DNA from: Streptomyces antnestii
GTDB taxonomy: Bacteria; Actinomycetota; Actinomycetes; Streptomycetales; Streptomycetaceae
DNA length: 64,000 bases
Assembly: GCF_004005495.1 (NCBI RefSeq)
Contig: NZ_RZYA01000001.1
Span: 496,001 to 560,000 of the forward strand
Direction of reading: 5' to 3'
Position 1 is the stretch's first letter, and the number at the start of each line of letters is the position of its first letter. The notes beneath the pieces were generated by a model. It did no database searches, was not told where the DNA came from, and worked only from the letters and a program-made list of their open reading frames with translations. Position numbers and translations under genes: made by a program. Shown here piece after piece: positions 51,350-60,438 of this stretch.

Positions 51350-52579
51350 GTGCATCCACCGAGCAGTCCCCGCGGCCCGCTCCGCTTCGGCGCGTTCATC
51401 GCGCCGTACCACGGCACCGACGGCAGCCCGTCGGTCCAGATCCGCCGCGACCTCGACCTCGTCCGCCACCTCGACGCGCTCGGCTACGAGGAGGCGTGGA
51501 TCGGCGAGCACCACTCCGCGGGCTACGAGACCATCGCCTCGCCCGAGGTCTTCATCGCCGCGGCCGCCGAGCACACCCGCACCATCCGCCTCGGCACGGG
51601 CGTGAACTCGCTGCCGTACCACCACCCGCTGATCCTCGCGGACCGGCTGATCCAGCTCGACCACCAGACCCGGGGCCGCGTGATGTTCGGGGCGGGCCCC
51701 GGCCAGCTCGCCTCGGACGCGTTCATGATGGGCATCGACCCGCTGCGCCAGCGCGCCATGATGGCGGACGCCCTGGACGCCGTCGTACGGCTTGTGCGCG
51801 GCGAGACCGTCACGGCCCGCACGGACTGGTTCACGCTCGACGAGGCACGGCTCCAGCTGGCGCCCTACCGGCCCGGCGGCCTGGAGATGGCCGTGGCCTC
51901 CACCGTCTCGCCGACCGGCTCCGTGCAGGCGGGCCGGCACGGCATCGGCCTGCTCTCCCTCGCCGCCGCGGACCCGGCGGGCCTCGCGGCCCTGAACGGG
52001 AACTGGGCGGCGTACGAGAAGTCCTGCGCCCGTCACGGCCACACGGCGGACCGCGACGACTGGCGGCTCGTCGTCCCGATGCACCTGGCCGACACCCGCG
52101 CCGAGGCCCGGGAACAGGCGGCGTACGGAGTGCGGCACATCGTGCGCTACATCGAGGGCCTCGCGGGCGTCGAGCTGCCGTGGGGCAGGACCGCCGAGGG
52201 CGCCGTGGAGCACTGGACCACCGAAGGTTTCCCGACCTTCGGCATCGCCACCATCGGCACCCCCGACGACGCGATCGCCCGCATCGAGGCGCTCACCGAG
52301 GCCTCCGGCGGCTTCGGCACGCTCCTCCTGCTCGACCTGCCCACCGGCACCCCGACGGCGAAGCTGCGCAGCTACGAACTGTTCGCCGAATACGTGGTCC
52401 CCCACTTCACCGGCGCGAACCGCCGCCGCGACGCCTCCATGTCCTGGGCCAACGCGAACAGCGAACGCTTCATCGGCGCGATGCGCCAGGCGATAGAGGC
52501 GGCGGTGACGGGCACCCCCCAGGACACGGACGCCCCCCGAGACGCAGCCGCCACCCACGACGCGGGAGCCGGGCGGTGA
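51350..52579 (+). CDS. LLM-class flavin-dependent monooxygenase
   Basis: A 409-residue luciferase-like oxygenase of the limonene/alkanal monooxygenase type. RFGAFIAPYHGTDGSPSVQI, WIGEHHSAGYETIASPEVFI, IRLGTGVNSLPYHHPLILAD and RVMFGAGPGQLASDAFMMGI are the barrel signatures. GAAAGG precedes GTG 51350. Regulation by the divergent PaaX-type gene is likely. The 3' end (ending THDAGAGR and stop) is duplicated 413 bp downstream, and a defective dehydrogenase gene follows. Confidence 0.88.
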   Translation: MHPPSSPRGPLRFGAFIAPYHGTDGSPSVQIRRDLDLVRHLDALGYEEAWIGEHHSAGYETIASPEVFIAAAAEHTRTIRLGTGVNSLPYHHPLILADRLIQLDHQTRGRVMFGAGPGQLASDAFMMGIDPLRQRAMMADALDAVVRLVRGETVTARTDWFTLDEARLQLAPYRPGGLEMAVASTVSPTGSVQAGRHGIGLLSLAAADPAGLAALNGNWAAYEKSCARHGHTADRDDWRLVVPMHLADTRAEAREQAAYGVRHIVRYIEGLAGVELPWGRTAEGAVEHWTTEGFPTFGIATIGTPDDAIARIEALTEASGGFGTLLLLDLPTGTPTAKLRSYELFAEYVVPHFTGANRRRDASMSWANANSERFIGAMRQAIEAAVTGTPQDTDAPRDAAATHDAGAGR

Positions 52580-53040
52580 CCGGCGTGATGCGGGCCGCCG
52601 TGTTGCGGGGTGGGCGGTTCGTCGGGGCCGGGGTGCCGGGCCCGGGCCCTGACCGGGTGCTCGCTGAGCCGGCCGCTGCCCGGGACGTGCGCGCCGCCCG
52701 GTACATGGGCGTCGCCCAGGCCGCCGTGTTGCGGGGTGGGTGGTTCGTCGGGGCCGGGGTGCCGGGCCCGGGCCGTGGCCGGGTGTTCGCTCAGCCGGCC
52801 GCCGCCCGGTACATGGGCGTCGCCCAGGCCGCCGTGTTGCGGGGTGGGTGGTTCGTCGGGGCCGGGGTGCCGGGCCCGGGCCGTGGCCGGGTGTTCGCTG
52901 ACCGGGGCCCTGCCCGGGACGTGCGCGCCACCCAGGACACGGGCGCCCCCCGAGACGCCGCCGCCACCCACGACGCGGGAGCCGGGCGGTGACCGCCATG
53001 ATGCGGGCCGCCGTGTTGCGGGGTGGGCGGTTCGTCGAGG
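52520..53040 (+). repeat. Rearranged repeat region between LLM gene and dehydrogenase pseudogene
   Basis: The junction of the LLM 3' end and the dehydrogenase 5' end occurs twice, 413 bp apart (about 52520-52623 and 52933-53036, only a few differences). The segment GCCGCCGTGTTGCGGGGTGG, coding for AAVLRGG of the dehydrogenase start, occurs four times (52594, 52720, 52828, 53007). Between them are copies of GGTGCCGGGCCCGGGCC. The region carries no complete gene of its own. Confidence 0.9.
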
Positions 53041-53923
53041 CTGAGGTGGCGGGGCGTTCCTGTTCGATCCCGACGCCGATCTGGTGATGGGCCACGAGCT
53101 GTGCGCGCGGGTGCTCAGCCCGGGGGAGTGGCAGGGCAGGACCGTCGTGGGCCTGCCCTGGGCCCTCGACGCCGGTGGCACGCTGCGTACGGTCGGCTAC
53201 TCGAGCACGTTCCCCGGCGGCTTCGGGGAGCGCGTCGTCCTCCAGGAGGCGGCGCTCGTCCCGGTGCCCGAGCACGTGCCGGCCCCGGTGGCCGCGCTCA
53301 CCGAGCCCCTAGCCGTCGGCTTCGGCAACGTCGCCCGCGCCGCGCCCCCGCCCGGCTCGGGAGCCGTCGTCATCGGGGCGGGCCCCATCGGCCTCGGCGC
53401 CACCGCGGCGCTCGTGGAGCGGGGCGTGGCGCCCGTCGTCGTCTCGGAGCCGTCCCCGCGCCGCCGCGCCCTCGCGGAGCGCTTCGGCGCGCACGTGACG
53501 GTCGACCCGGGGGCCGGGGACCCGTTCGACGTCTGGAGCGAGGCGTCGGAGCCGGGGCAGGCGCTCACGGTCCTGGAGTGCTCCGGGAAGGCCGGCATGT
53601 TCAACACGGTCCTGCACCGGGCGCCCCGCTCGACGAAGGTCCTGCTCATCGGCGCGTGCATGACGGAGGACGTGTTCCGTCCCGTCGTCGGCATCTACAA
53701 GGACATCACCGTGACCATGTGCATGGCGTACCCGCCCGAGGAGTTCGCCCGCACCCTCGGACGCATCGCGGACGGGACGGTGGACGCGGCCGCCCTGATC
53801 ACCGGCGAGGTGGGCCTGGGCGGGGTCGGCGCGGCCCTGGACACCCTGCGCACCCCCGACGACCACGTGAAGGTCCTCGTCCGCCCGGACGTCCACGGCA
53901 TCGGCGTGCACCCACCGCGCTGA
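53001..53923 (+). pseudogene. Zinc-type alcohol dehydrogenase, 5' deletion and frameshift
   Basis: The start MRAAVLRGGRFVEAEVAG is normal for a zinc-binding alcohol dehydrogenase, but that frame stops at 53080. From about 53045 the gene continues in another frame, FLFDPDADLVMGHELCARVL to VLVRPDVHGIGVHPP at 53923, with GAVVIGAGPIGLGATAAL as NAD(P)-binding motif. About 40-50 residues are missing at the joint, including the catalytic zinc Cys motif (CGxCGxDLH type). So the product cannot be an active enzyme. An ATG at 53084 could still start a truncated protein of 279 residues. Confidence 0.85.
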
Positions 53924-53942
53924 GACGCACACGCAGACATGC

Positions 53943-53976
53943 GGAAGGCCCCGGACCAGCTGGTCCGGGGCCTTCC
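53943..53976. terminator. 34 bp perfect palindrome, bidirectional terminator
   Basis: GGAAGGCCCCGGACCAG (53943-53959) is followed at once by its complement (53960-53976), between convergent genes. Confidence 0.85.
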
Positions 53977-54010
53977 GTCACGTACGGAGTACGCAGTACG
54001 GGAATACGGG

Positions 54011-54865
54011 TTACGGCAGCTGCGCGGCACGCGCCTCGCGGCGGTTGCCCCGGAAGTTGTTCACCCTCCGGGCCGTCGCGAAGAGCGGGATCACGGCGCC
54101 CAGGACGAGCTGCAGCGCGCAGCCGGTCTGGAGCAGGAGCTGGCCGCCGGGGGCGTCGAACGCCCAGGCCGCCAGGAGCCCCATCGCCGCCACGATCCAC
54201 CCCAGCATCGCCACCGCGAGGGGACCCCGCGGCTTCGGGTACTCGACCCGGCTCACCATCAGCCAGGCCGTCCCGACGATCGCCAGGACCGTCGCCACGA
54301 ACGGCAGCTCCAGGAGCACGATCGACACGACCGTGAGCGCCCCGAAGGGGCTCGGCATGCCCTGGAAGGTGCCGTCCTTGACCGTCACGCACGAGAATCT
54401 CGCGAGCCTCAGCACGACGGCCAGGAGCACCACGATGGCGCCCACCGCCGCCACCCGCTGATGCGCGTCGTCGGCGACCATGCCGTAGACGAGCACGAAG
54501 TACGCGGGCGCGAGCCCGAAGCTGATGAGGTCCGAGAGGTTGTCCAGCTCGGCACCCATCGGCGACGAGCGGAGCTTGCGCGCCACCAGGCCGTCGAACA
54601 GGTCGAAGATCGCCGCGGCCAGCATCAGGATCACGGCCGTGGCCGCGCTGTGCCGGGCCATGCCGGACTCGGCGCTGCCCTGGAGGTGCGGGATCAGGAT
54701 CCCGGTGGTGGTGAAGTACACCGCCATGAAGCCGCACGTGGCGTTGCCGAGCGTGAGGGTGTCCGCTATCGACAGACGGAGTGAGAGCGGCATTTCCTCC
54801 GCTTCGTCCGCCTCCTCGGCCTCGGGCACCCAGCCGGCCTGCGTCTCTGGATCAGTCACGGTCAA
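54011..54865 (-). CDS. pssA: CDP-diacylglycerol-serine O-phosphatidyltransferase
   Basis: A 284-residue integral membrane enzyme. The CDP-alcohol phosphotransferase motif DG-x2-AR-x8-G-x3-D-x3-D is complete in DGLVARKLRSSPMGAELDN plus LSD, near residue 90. Several hydrophobic helices follow. It makes phosphatidylserine, which the upstream psd product decarboxylates to phosphatidylethanolamine. The start overlaps psd by 14 bases, so the two are coupled. An acidic lead (EAEEADEAEEMP) precedes the first helix. Confidence 0.93.
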   Translation of the reverse strand: MTVTDPETQAGWVPEAEEADEAEEMPLSLRLSIADTLTLGNATCGFMAVYFTTTGILIPHLQGSAESGMARHSAATAVILMLAAAIFDLFDGLVARKLRSSPMGAELDNLSDLISFGLAPAYFVLVYGMVADDAHQRVAAVGAIVVLLAVVLRLARFSCVTVKDGTFQGMPSPFGALTVVSIVLLELPFVATVLAIVGTAWLMVSRVEYPKPRGPLAVAMLGWIVAAMGLLAAWAFDAPGGQLLLQTGCALQLVLGAVIPLFATARRVNNFRGNRREARAAQLP

Positions 54866-55508
54866 TGCGAGTCACCCCAGCCACGGTCTTCTGACCGACC
54901 TCGACCGCGACCTCGACACCCTCGGGGAGGTAGATGTCGACGCGCGACCCGAAGCGGATCAGACCGATGCGCTCGCCCTGCTCGACCTTCGTGCCCTGCG
55001 GGATGTAGGGGACGATGCGTCGGGCCACGGCGCCGGCGATCTGGATCATCTCGATGTCGCCGAGCTCGGTGTCGAAGTGCCAGACAACGCGCTCGTTGTT
55101 CTCGCTCTCCTTGTTGAACGCCGGGACGTACCCGCCGGGGATGTGCTCCACGGACGTCACCGTGCCCGCCAGGGGCGCGCGGTTGACGTGGACGTTCAGC
55201 GGGCTCATGAAGATCGCGACCCGGGTCCGTCCGTCCTTCCACGGCATGATGCTCTGCACCACGCCGTCGGCCGGGGAGATGACCCGGCCCGAGGCGATCT
55301 CACGCTCGGGGTCGCGGAAGAACCACAGCATGCCGGCCGCCAGAGCGGTGGCGGGTACGGCGACTGCGGCGGCCTTCTTGGAACGGCGCGAACGGGCCAG
55401 GCTCAGGGCGGCGGTGGCGACGGTCGGCAGGAGCCACGGCGATGCTCCGCGCGCAATGCGTCCACCGAGGACGCCGTCGCGTGGTGCAGAGGTTTGGCTG
55501 TGGGGCAT
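54852..55508 (-). CDS. psd: Phosphatidylserine decarboxylase proenzyme (short form)
   Basis: A 218-residue short-type Psd. WFFRDPEREIASGRVISPAD GVV is the family core; self-cleavage should occur before Ser in IRFGSRVDIYLP near residue 188, forming the pyruvoyl group. A hydrophobic segment (AAVAVPATALAAGMLWFF) anchors it. It produces phosphatidylethanolamine. AAGG precedes the ATG. About 170 bp separate it from the upstream ethylmalonyl-CoA operon. Confidence 0.92.
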   Translation of the reverse strand: MPHSQTSAPRDGVLGGRIARGASPWLLPTVATAALSLARSRRSKKAAAVAVPATALAAGMLWFFRDPEREIASGRVISPADGVVQSIMPWKDGRTRVAIFMSPLNVHVNRAPLAGTVTSVEHIPGGYVPAFNKESENNERVVWHFDTELGDIEMIQIAGAVARRIVPYIPQGTKVEQGERIGLIRFGSRVDIYLPEGVEVAVEVGQKTVAGVTRIDRD

Positions 55509-55635
55509 GGATGACCTTCGTAGCGGATGATGCCGCGCTCGGTACGGGGGGACGGCGGCTTTTCCGGGATGTTATCGGTTGCGGGCCACAACTGGGCAAG
55601 CCAGGAAGCTGAGTCGGCGGCCGAAGAGTGCTGAC

Positions 55636-55668
55636 GGGGTGTGATCTTCTTCTCGAACAAAACACCCC
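55636..55668 (-). terminator. Possible terminator after the ethylmalonyl-CoA operon
   Basis: GGGGTGT (55636-55642) and ACACCCC (55662-55668), 7 bp stem with a 19 nt loop, 12 bases behind the acyl-CoA dehydrogenase stop. Weak. Confidence 0.35.
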
Positions 55669-55679
55669 TAATCAGACAT

Positions 55680-56885
55680 TCAGCCCTGGAGTCGATACTC
55701 CTCGAGCAGGCGGCGGCCAATGATCATTTTCTGGATCTCGGCGGTACCTTCACCGATGAGCAGCATCGGAGCCTCACGGTAGAGACGCTCGATCTCGTAC
55801 TCCTTGGAGAAGCCGTAGCCGCCGTGGATTCGGAAGGCGTCCTCGACCACTTCCTTGCAGTATTCGGAGGCGAGGTACTTCGCCATCCCTGCTTCCAGGT
55901 CGTTTCGTTCCCCTGAATCCTTTTTGCGAGCTGCATTGACCATCATCGCATGGGCGGCCTCGACCTTGGTAGCCATCTCGGCCAGCTTGAACTGGATCGC
56001 CTGGTGCTGGGCGATCGCCTTGCCGAAGGTGTGGCGCTGCTGGGCGTACGAGACGCCCAGTTCGAAGGCACGCTGCGCGACACCGCAGCCACGTGCCGCG
56101 ACGTTCACGCGGCCGACTTCGACTCCGTCCATCATTTGGTAAAACCCTCGGCCCGTCTCGCCGCCGAGCACCCGATTGGCCGGAATGCGCAGTCCGTCCA
56201 TGATGAGTTCGGTGGTGTCGACGCCCTTGTAGCCCATCTTGTCGATCTTCCCGGGGATCGTGAGGCCGGGGCGGACCTCTCCGAAGCCGGGCTCCTTCTC
56301 GACGAGGAACGTCGTCATCGACTTGTGGGGCGCCGTCCCCTCGGGGTGGCCTTCGTCACTGCGGGTGAGCACCGCGACCAGCGTGGACGTGCCGCCGTTC
56401 GTCAGCCACATCTTCTGGCCGTTGAGGACGTACTCGTCGCCGTCCCGGACCGCCTTCGAGGTGATCGCCGACACGTCGGAGCCGAGCCCCGGCTCCGACA
56501 TGGAGAACGCGCCGCGCACCTCGCCGGCCGCCATCCGTGGCAGGAAGTACTCCCGCTGCTCCTGCGTGCCGTGCTGCTTCAGCATGTAGGCGACGATGAA
56601 ATGGGTGTTGATGATGCCGGAGACCGACATCCAGCCACGCGCTATCTCCTCGACGCAGAGCGCGTATGTGAGAAGTGACTCACCCAGGCCCCCGTACTCC
56701 TCGGGGATCATCAGCCCGAAGAGGCCCAACTCCTTGAGGCCGTCGACGATCTGCTGCGGGTACTCGTCGCGGTGCTCCAGCTCGGTGGCGACCGGGATGA
56801 TCTCCTTGTCCACGAAGTCGCGGACGGTGGAGAGGATCTCCTGCTGGATGTCGGTCAGACCGGCGGTCTGGGCGAGTCGCGCCAT
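55680..56885 (-). CDS. mcd: Acyl-CoA dehydrogenase, probable methylsuccinyl-CoA dehydrogenase
   Basis: A 401-residue acyl-CoA dehydrogenase: IPEEYGGLGESLLTYALCVE, AFSMSEPGLGSDVSAI (FAD contact), MWLTNGGTSTLVAV, RHTFGKAIAQHQAIQF and the C-terminal IHGGYGFSKEYEIERLYRE. Its place at the end of the ccr-ecm-mcl-mch operon implies oxidation of (2S)-methylsuccinyl-CoA to mesaconyl-CoA. The Rhodobacter enzyme is about 150 residues longer at the N-terminus; this is the short actinobacterial form, so the assignment relies on context. Two bases from mch. Confidence 0.85.
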   Translation of the reverse strand: MARLAQTAGLTDIQQEILSTVRDFVDKEIIPVATELEHRDEYPQQIVDGLKELGLFGLMIPEEYGGLGESLLTYALCVEEIARGWMSVSGIINTHFIVAYMLKQHGTQEQREYFLPRMAAGEVRGAFSMSEPGLGSDVSAITSKAVRDGDEYVLNGQKMWLTNGGTSTLVAVLTRSDEGHPEGTAPHKSMTTFLVEKEPGFGEVRPGLTIPGKIDKMGYKGVDTTELIMDGLRIPANRVLGGETGRGFYQMMDGVEVGRVNVAARGCGVAQRAFELGVSYAQQRHTFGKAIAQHQAIQFKLAEMATKVEAAHAMMVNAARKKDSGERNDLEAGMAKYLASEYCKEVVEDAFRIHGGYGFSKEYEIERLYREAPMLLIGEGTAEIQKMIIGRRLLEEYRLQG

Positions 56886-56887
56886 GG

Positions 56888-57400
56888 CTACTTCTCCTGC
56901 TCCTTGAGCTGGGGGCGGCCGGGCTGTTCGCCGCCGCGCTCCTTGATGTACGTCTCGGTGGGGACCATGACCTTGCGGCGGAACACGCAGACGAGGGTGC
57001 CGTCCTGCTTGTAGCCCTTCGTCTCGACGTGGACGATCCCGCGGTCGTTCTTCGACCGGGAGGGCGTCTTGTCGAGGACGGTGGTCTCGCCGTAGATCGT
57101 GTCGCCGTGGAAGGTCGGCGCCACGTGCCTGAGCGACTCGATCTCCAGGTTGGCGATGGCCTTGCCGGACACGTCCGGTACGGACATGCCGAGCAGGAGG
57201 GAGTAGATGTAGTTGCCCACGACGACGTTCTTGCCGAAGTCGGTCGTGTTCTCCGCGTAATTCACATCCATGTGCAGCGGATGGTGGTTCATCGTCAGGA
57301 GACAGAAGAGGTGGTCGTCGTACTCGGTGACGGTCTTCCCGGGCCAGTGCTTGTAGACCGCGCCGACCTCGAACTCCTCGTAGGTGCGTCCGAACTGCAT
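56888..57400 (-). CDS. mch: MaoC-family dehydratase, probable mesaconyl-CoA hydratase
   Basis: A 170-residue single hot-dog domain: GAVYKHWPGKTVTEYDDHLF, LTMNHHPLHMDVNYAENT with the hydratase Asp/His site, and NLEIESLRHVAPTFHGDTIY. It would hydrate mesaconyl-CoA to beta-methylmalyl-CoA. Proteobacterial Mch has two such domains (about 340 residues); this one has half, so it likely acts as a dimer. Five bases behind the lyase gene, two before mcd. Confidence 0.85.
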   Translation of the reverse strand: MQFGRTYEEFEVGAVYKHWPGKTVTEYDDHLFCLLTMNHHPLHMDVNYAENTTDFGKNVVVGNYIYSLLLGMSVPDVSGKAIANLEIESLRHVAPTFHGDTIYGETTVLDKTPSRSKNDRGIVHVETKGYKQDGTLVCVFRRKVMVPTETYIKERGGEQPGRPQLKEQEK

Positions 57401-57405
57401 GGTGC

Positions 57406-58371
57406 TCAGGCCTCCGGGGCTTCGAAGCTGGTGGTGCGGGTCATGCCGGCGGCGCGGCCCTTGCCCGAGATCACCAGGGCCATCTTGCGGCTCGCCTCGT
57501 CGATCATCTCGTCGCCGAGCATCGCGGAGCCCTTCTTCCCGCCCGCCTCGGAGGTGTAGTAGTCGTACGCGTCCAGGATCAGCTCGGCGTGGTCGAAGTC
57601 CTCCTGGGAGGGGGAGAAGATCTCGTTCGCGGCGGCGACCTGGTCGGGGTGCAGGACCCACTTGCCGTCGAAACCGAGCGCCGCGGCGCGCTGCGCGACC
57701 TCGCGGTAGCCCTCCTGGTTACGGATCTGCAGGTAGGGGCCGTCGATCGCCTGGAGGTTGTTCGCGCGGGCCGCCATCAGGATCTTCATCAGGATGAAGT
57801 GGTAGGCGTCCGCGGTGTAGCCGGGCGGCTGCTCGCCCACGACGAGGGACTTCATGTTGATGGAGGCCATGAAGTCGGCCGGGCCGAAGATGATGGTCTC
57901 CACGCGCTGGGAGGCCGTGGCGATGGCGTTGACGTTGTTGAGGCCCTGCGCGTTCTCGATCTGCGCCTCGATGCCGATCTTGCCGACCTCGAAGCCCATC
58001 GTCTTCTCGATCTGCGTCAGGAGCAGGTCGAGGGCGACGATCTGGTCGGCCGTCTGGACCTTGGGGAGCATGATGCAGTCGAGGTTGTTGCCCGCGCCCT
58101 CGACGACGGTGACGACGTCGCGGTAGGTCCACTCCGTGGTCCAGTCGTTGACGCGCACGACCCTCGTCTTGCCGGTCCAGTCGCCCTCGTTGAGGAACTT
58201 GACGATGGTGTGGCGGGCGTCGGGCTTGGCGAGCGGCGCGCAGGCGTCCTCCAGGTCGAGGAAGACCTGGTCGGCGGCCAGGCCCTGGGCCTTCTCCAGG
58301 AACCGCGGGTTCGAACCCGGCACCGCGAGACACGAACGGCGCGGACGCAGACGGTTGACGGGGCTGGTCAT
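57406..58371 (-). CDS. mcl: HpcH/HpaI aldolase family, malyl-/beta-methylmalyl-CoA lyase
   Basis: A 321-residue CitE/Mcl-type lyase. RSCLAVPGSNPRFLEKAQGL, DQVFLDLEDACAPLAKPDAR (Mg-binding Glu/Asp), GIEAQIENAQGLNNVNAIA and FGPADFMASINM are typical. It cleaves beta-methylmalyl-CoA into glyoxylate and propionyl-CoA. ATG overlaps the ecm stop (58368-58371). Confidence 0.88.
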   Translation of the reverse strand: MTSPVNRLRPRRSCLAVPGSNPRFLEKAQGLAADQVFLDLEDACAPLAKPDARHTIVKFLNEGDWTGKTRVVRVNDWTTEWTYRDVVTVVEGAGNNLDCIMLPKVQTADQIVALDLLLTQIEKTMGFEVGKIGIEAQIENAQGLNNVNAIATASQRVETIIFGPADFMASINMKSLVVGEQPPGYTADAYHFILMKILMAARANNLQAIDGPYLQIRNQEGYREVAQRAAALGFDGKWVLHPDQVAAANEIFSPSQEDFDHAELILDAYDYYTSEAGGKKGSAMLGDEMIDEASRKMALVISGKGRAAGMTRTTSFEAPEA

Positions 58372-60416
58372 GCGGGGACCTCCAGAGGGTCGAGCTGGTT
58401 CGCTTTCCGGATCTCGTCGACGATACGGCCGATGATCTCCGTGATGCCGAAGTCCTTGGGGGTGAAGACGGCGGCCACACCCGCGCGCTTCAGGTCTTCG
58501 GCGTCGCCGTTGGGAATGATGCCGCCGACGATGACGGGAATGTCGGAGGCGCCCGCGTCGCGCAGCCGGTCGAGGACGTCCGGCACCAGCGCGGCGTGCG
58601 ACCCGGAAAGGATCGACAGGCCGACGCAGTGCACGTCCTCGGCGAGCGCGGCGGACACGATCTGTTCGGGCGTGAGCCTGATGCCCTGGTAGACCACCTC
58701 GAAGCCGGCGTCGCGGGCCCGGACGGCGATCTGCTCGGCGCCGTTCGAGTGACCGTCGAGGCCCGGCTTGCCGACGAGGAGGCGCAGCTTGCCGCCGAGT
58801 TCGTCGCCGGTGCGGCGGACCTTCTCGCGGACGAGGGCCATCGGAGTGCCCTCCTCCGCGGTGACCGCGACCGGCGCCGACGAGACGCCCGTGGGGGCGC
58901 GGAACTCGCCGAACACCTCCCGCAGCGCCTCTGACCACTCGCCCGTCGTGACACCCGCGCGGGCGCACTCCAGGGTGGCCTCCATGAGGTTGTCCGTACC
59001 GGCGGCCGCCTCCTTCAGGCGCTCGATGGCCTGCCCGGTCGTCGGGTAGTGGAACGGGTCGCCCATGCCCTGGCGCTCGCTCGACTCCTGACGCGTGGTC
59101 CGCCAGTCGCCGATGGCCCGCACGACCTTCGCCTCGACGGCGTGGTCCACCGTCATGATCGCGGTGTCCAGGTCGGCGGTGAGCGGGTTCGGCTCGGTCG
59201 ACTCGTAGATGTTGACGCCGACGATCTTCTCGTCGCCGGCCTCGATCCGGGCCCGGCGCTCCGCGTGCGAGGAGACGAGCTGGGACTTGAGGTACCCCGA
59301 CTCGACGGCGGCCATCGCGCCGCCCATCTCCTGGATCCGGTCGATCTCGGCCATCGAGTCGGCGACGAGCTCGTCGACCTTCTTCTCGATGACGTGCGAG
59401 CCCGCGAAGATGTCCTCGTACTCCAGGAGGTCGCTCTCGTGGGCGAGGACCTGCTGGATACGCAGCGACCACTGCTGGTCCCAGGGCCTCGGCAGGCCGA
59501 GGGCCTCGTTCCAGGCCGGGAGTTGGACGGCACGCGCGCGGGCGTCCTTCGAGAGCGTGACGGCGAGCATCTCCAGGACGATGCGCTGGACGTTGTTCTC
59601 GGGCTGCGCCTCGGTCAGGCCCAGGGAGTTGACCTGGACGCCGTACCGGAAGCGGCGCTGCTTCGCGTTCTCGATGCCGTACCGCTCGCGGGTCACCTGG
59701 TCCCAGATGCGGCCGAACGCCCGCATCTTGCACATCTCCTCGACGAAGCGGACGCCCGCGTTCACGAAGAAGGAGATACGCGCGACCACGTCGCCGAACT
59801 TCTCCTCGGGGACCTGACCCGAGTCGCGCACGGCGTCGAGGACGGCGATCGCGGTCGACATCGCGTACGCGATCTCCTGGACCGGGGTGGCCCCGGCCTC
59901 CTGGAGGTGGTAGCTGCAGATGTTGATCGGGTTCCACTTGGGCATGTGGCTGACGGTGTACGCGATCATGTCCGTCGTCAGCCGAAGGGAGGGCCCGGGC
60001 GGGAACACGTGCGTGCCCCGCGACAGGTACTCCTTGACGATGTCGTTCTGCGTCGTGCCCTGGAGCCGGGTGATGTCCGCACCCTGCTCCTCGGCGACGA
60101 CCTGATAGAGCGCCAGCAGCCACATGGCGGTGGCGTTGATCGTCATCGAGGTGTTCATCTGCTCCAGGGGGATGTCCTGGAACAGCCGGCGCATGTCACC
60201 GAGGTGCGAGACCGGCACCCCGACCCGGCCGACCTCGCCGCGGGCGAGGACGTGGTCCGGGTCGTAGCCGGTCTGCGTCGGCAGGTCGAACGCGACCGAC
60301 AGGCCGGTCTGGCCCTTGGCGAGGTTGCGCCGGTACAGCTCGTTGGACGCCTCGGCCGTGGAGTGACCGGCGTACGTGCGCATGAGCCACGGACGATCTT
60401 TCTGGCGCTCAGTCAT
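58368..60416 (-). CDS. ecm: Ethylmalonyl-CoA mutase, B12-dependent
   Basis: A 682-residue mutase of the methylmalonyl-CoA mutase superfamily. The catalytic barrel begins RPWLMRTYAGHSTAEASNEL and GLSVAFDLPTQTGYDPDH; the B12-binding domain has the DxHxxG motif as GKPGLDGHSNGAEQ near residue 555, then GLSILSGSHAALVPDVL and VIVGGIIPNGDAEDLK. It turns ethylmalonyl-CoA into methylsuccinyl-CoA (earlier called MeaA). GGAGG precedes the ATG; 22 bases separate it from ccr. Confidence 0.92.
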   Translation of the reverse strand: MTERQKDRPWLMRTYAGHSTAEASNELYRRNLAKGQTGLSVAFDLPTQTGYDPDHVLARGEVGRVGVPVSHLGDMRRLFQDIPLEQMNTSMTINATAMWLLALYQVVAEEQGADITRLQGTTQNDIVKEYLSRGTHVFPPGPSLRLTTDMIAYTVSHMPKWNPINICSYHLQEAGATPVQEIAYAMSTAIAVLDAVRDSGQVPEEKFGDVVARISFFVNAGVRFVEEMCKMRAFGRIWDQVTRERYGIENAKQRRFRYGVQVNSLGLTEAQPENNVQRIVLEMLAVTLSKDARARAVQLPAWNEALGLPRPWDQQWSLRIQQVLAHESDLLEYEDIFAGSHVIEKKVDELVADSMAEIDRIQEMGGAMAAVESGYLKSQLVSSHAERRARIEAGDEKIVGVNIYESTEPNPLTADLDTAIMTVDHAVEAKVVRAIGDWRTTRQESSERQGMGDPFHYPTTGQAIERLKEAAAGTDNLMEATLECARAGVTTGEWSEALREVFGEFRAPTGVSSAPVAVTAEEGTPMALVREKVRRTGDELGGKLRLLVGKPGLDGHSNGAEQIAVRARDAGFEVVYQGIRLTPEQIVSAALAEDVHCVGLSILSGSHAALVPDVLDRLRDAGASDIPVIVGGIIPNGDAEDLKRAGVAAVFTPKDFGITEIIGRIVDEIRKANQLDPLEVPA

Positions 60417-60438
60417 CAGCGTTTCCTCCCCCGGGAGT

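Noticed and set aside
51304..52992. A single 562-codon frame joining LLM-gene shadow and the repeat region
   Set aside because: It is a different frame from the LLM enzyme for most of its length and only becomes protein-like (MRAAVLRGG) in the duplicated dehydrogenase starts.
57406..60123. 905-codon minus-strand frame covering mcl and part of ecm
   Set aside because: Its last 321 residues are the real lyase; the first part is an Arg-rich off-frame reading of ecm. The lyase starts at 58371.
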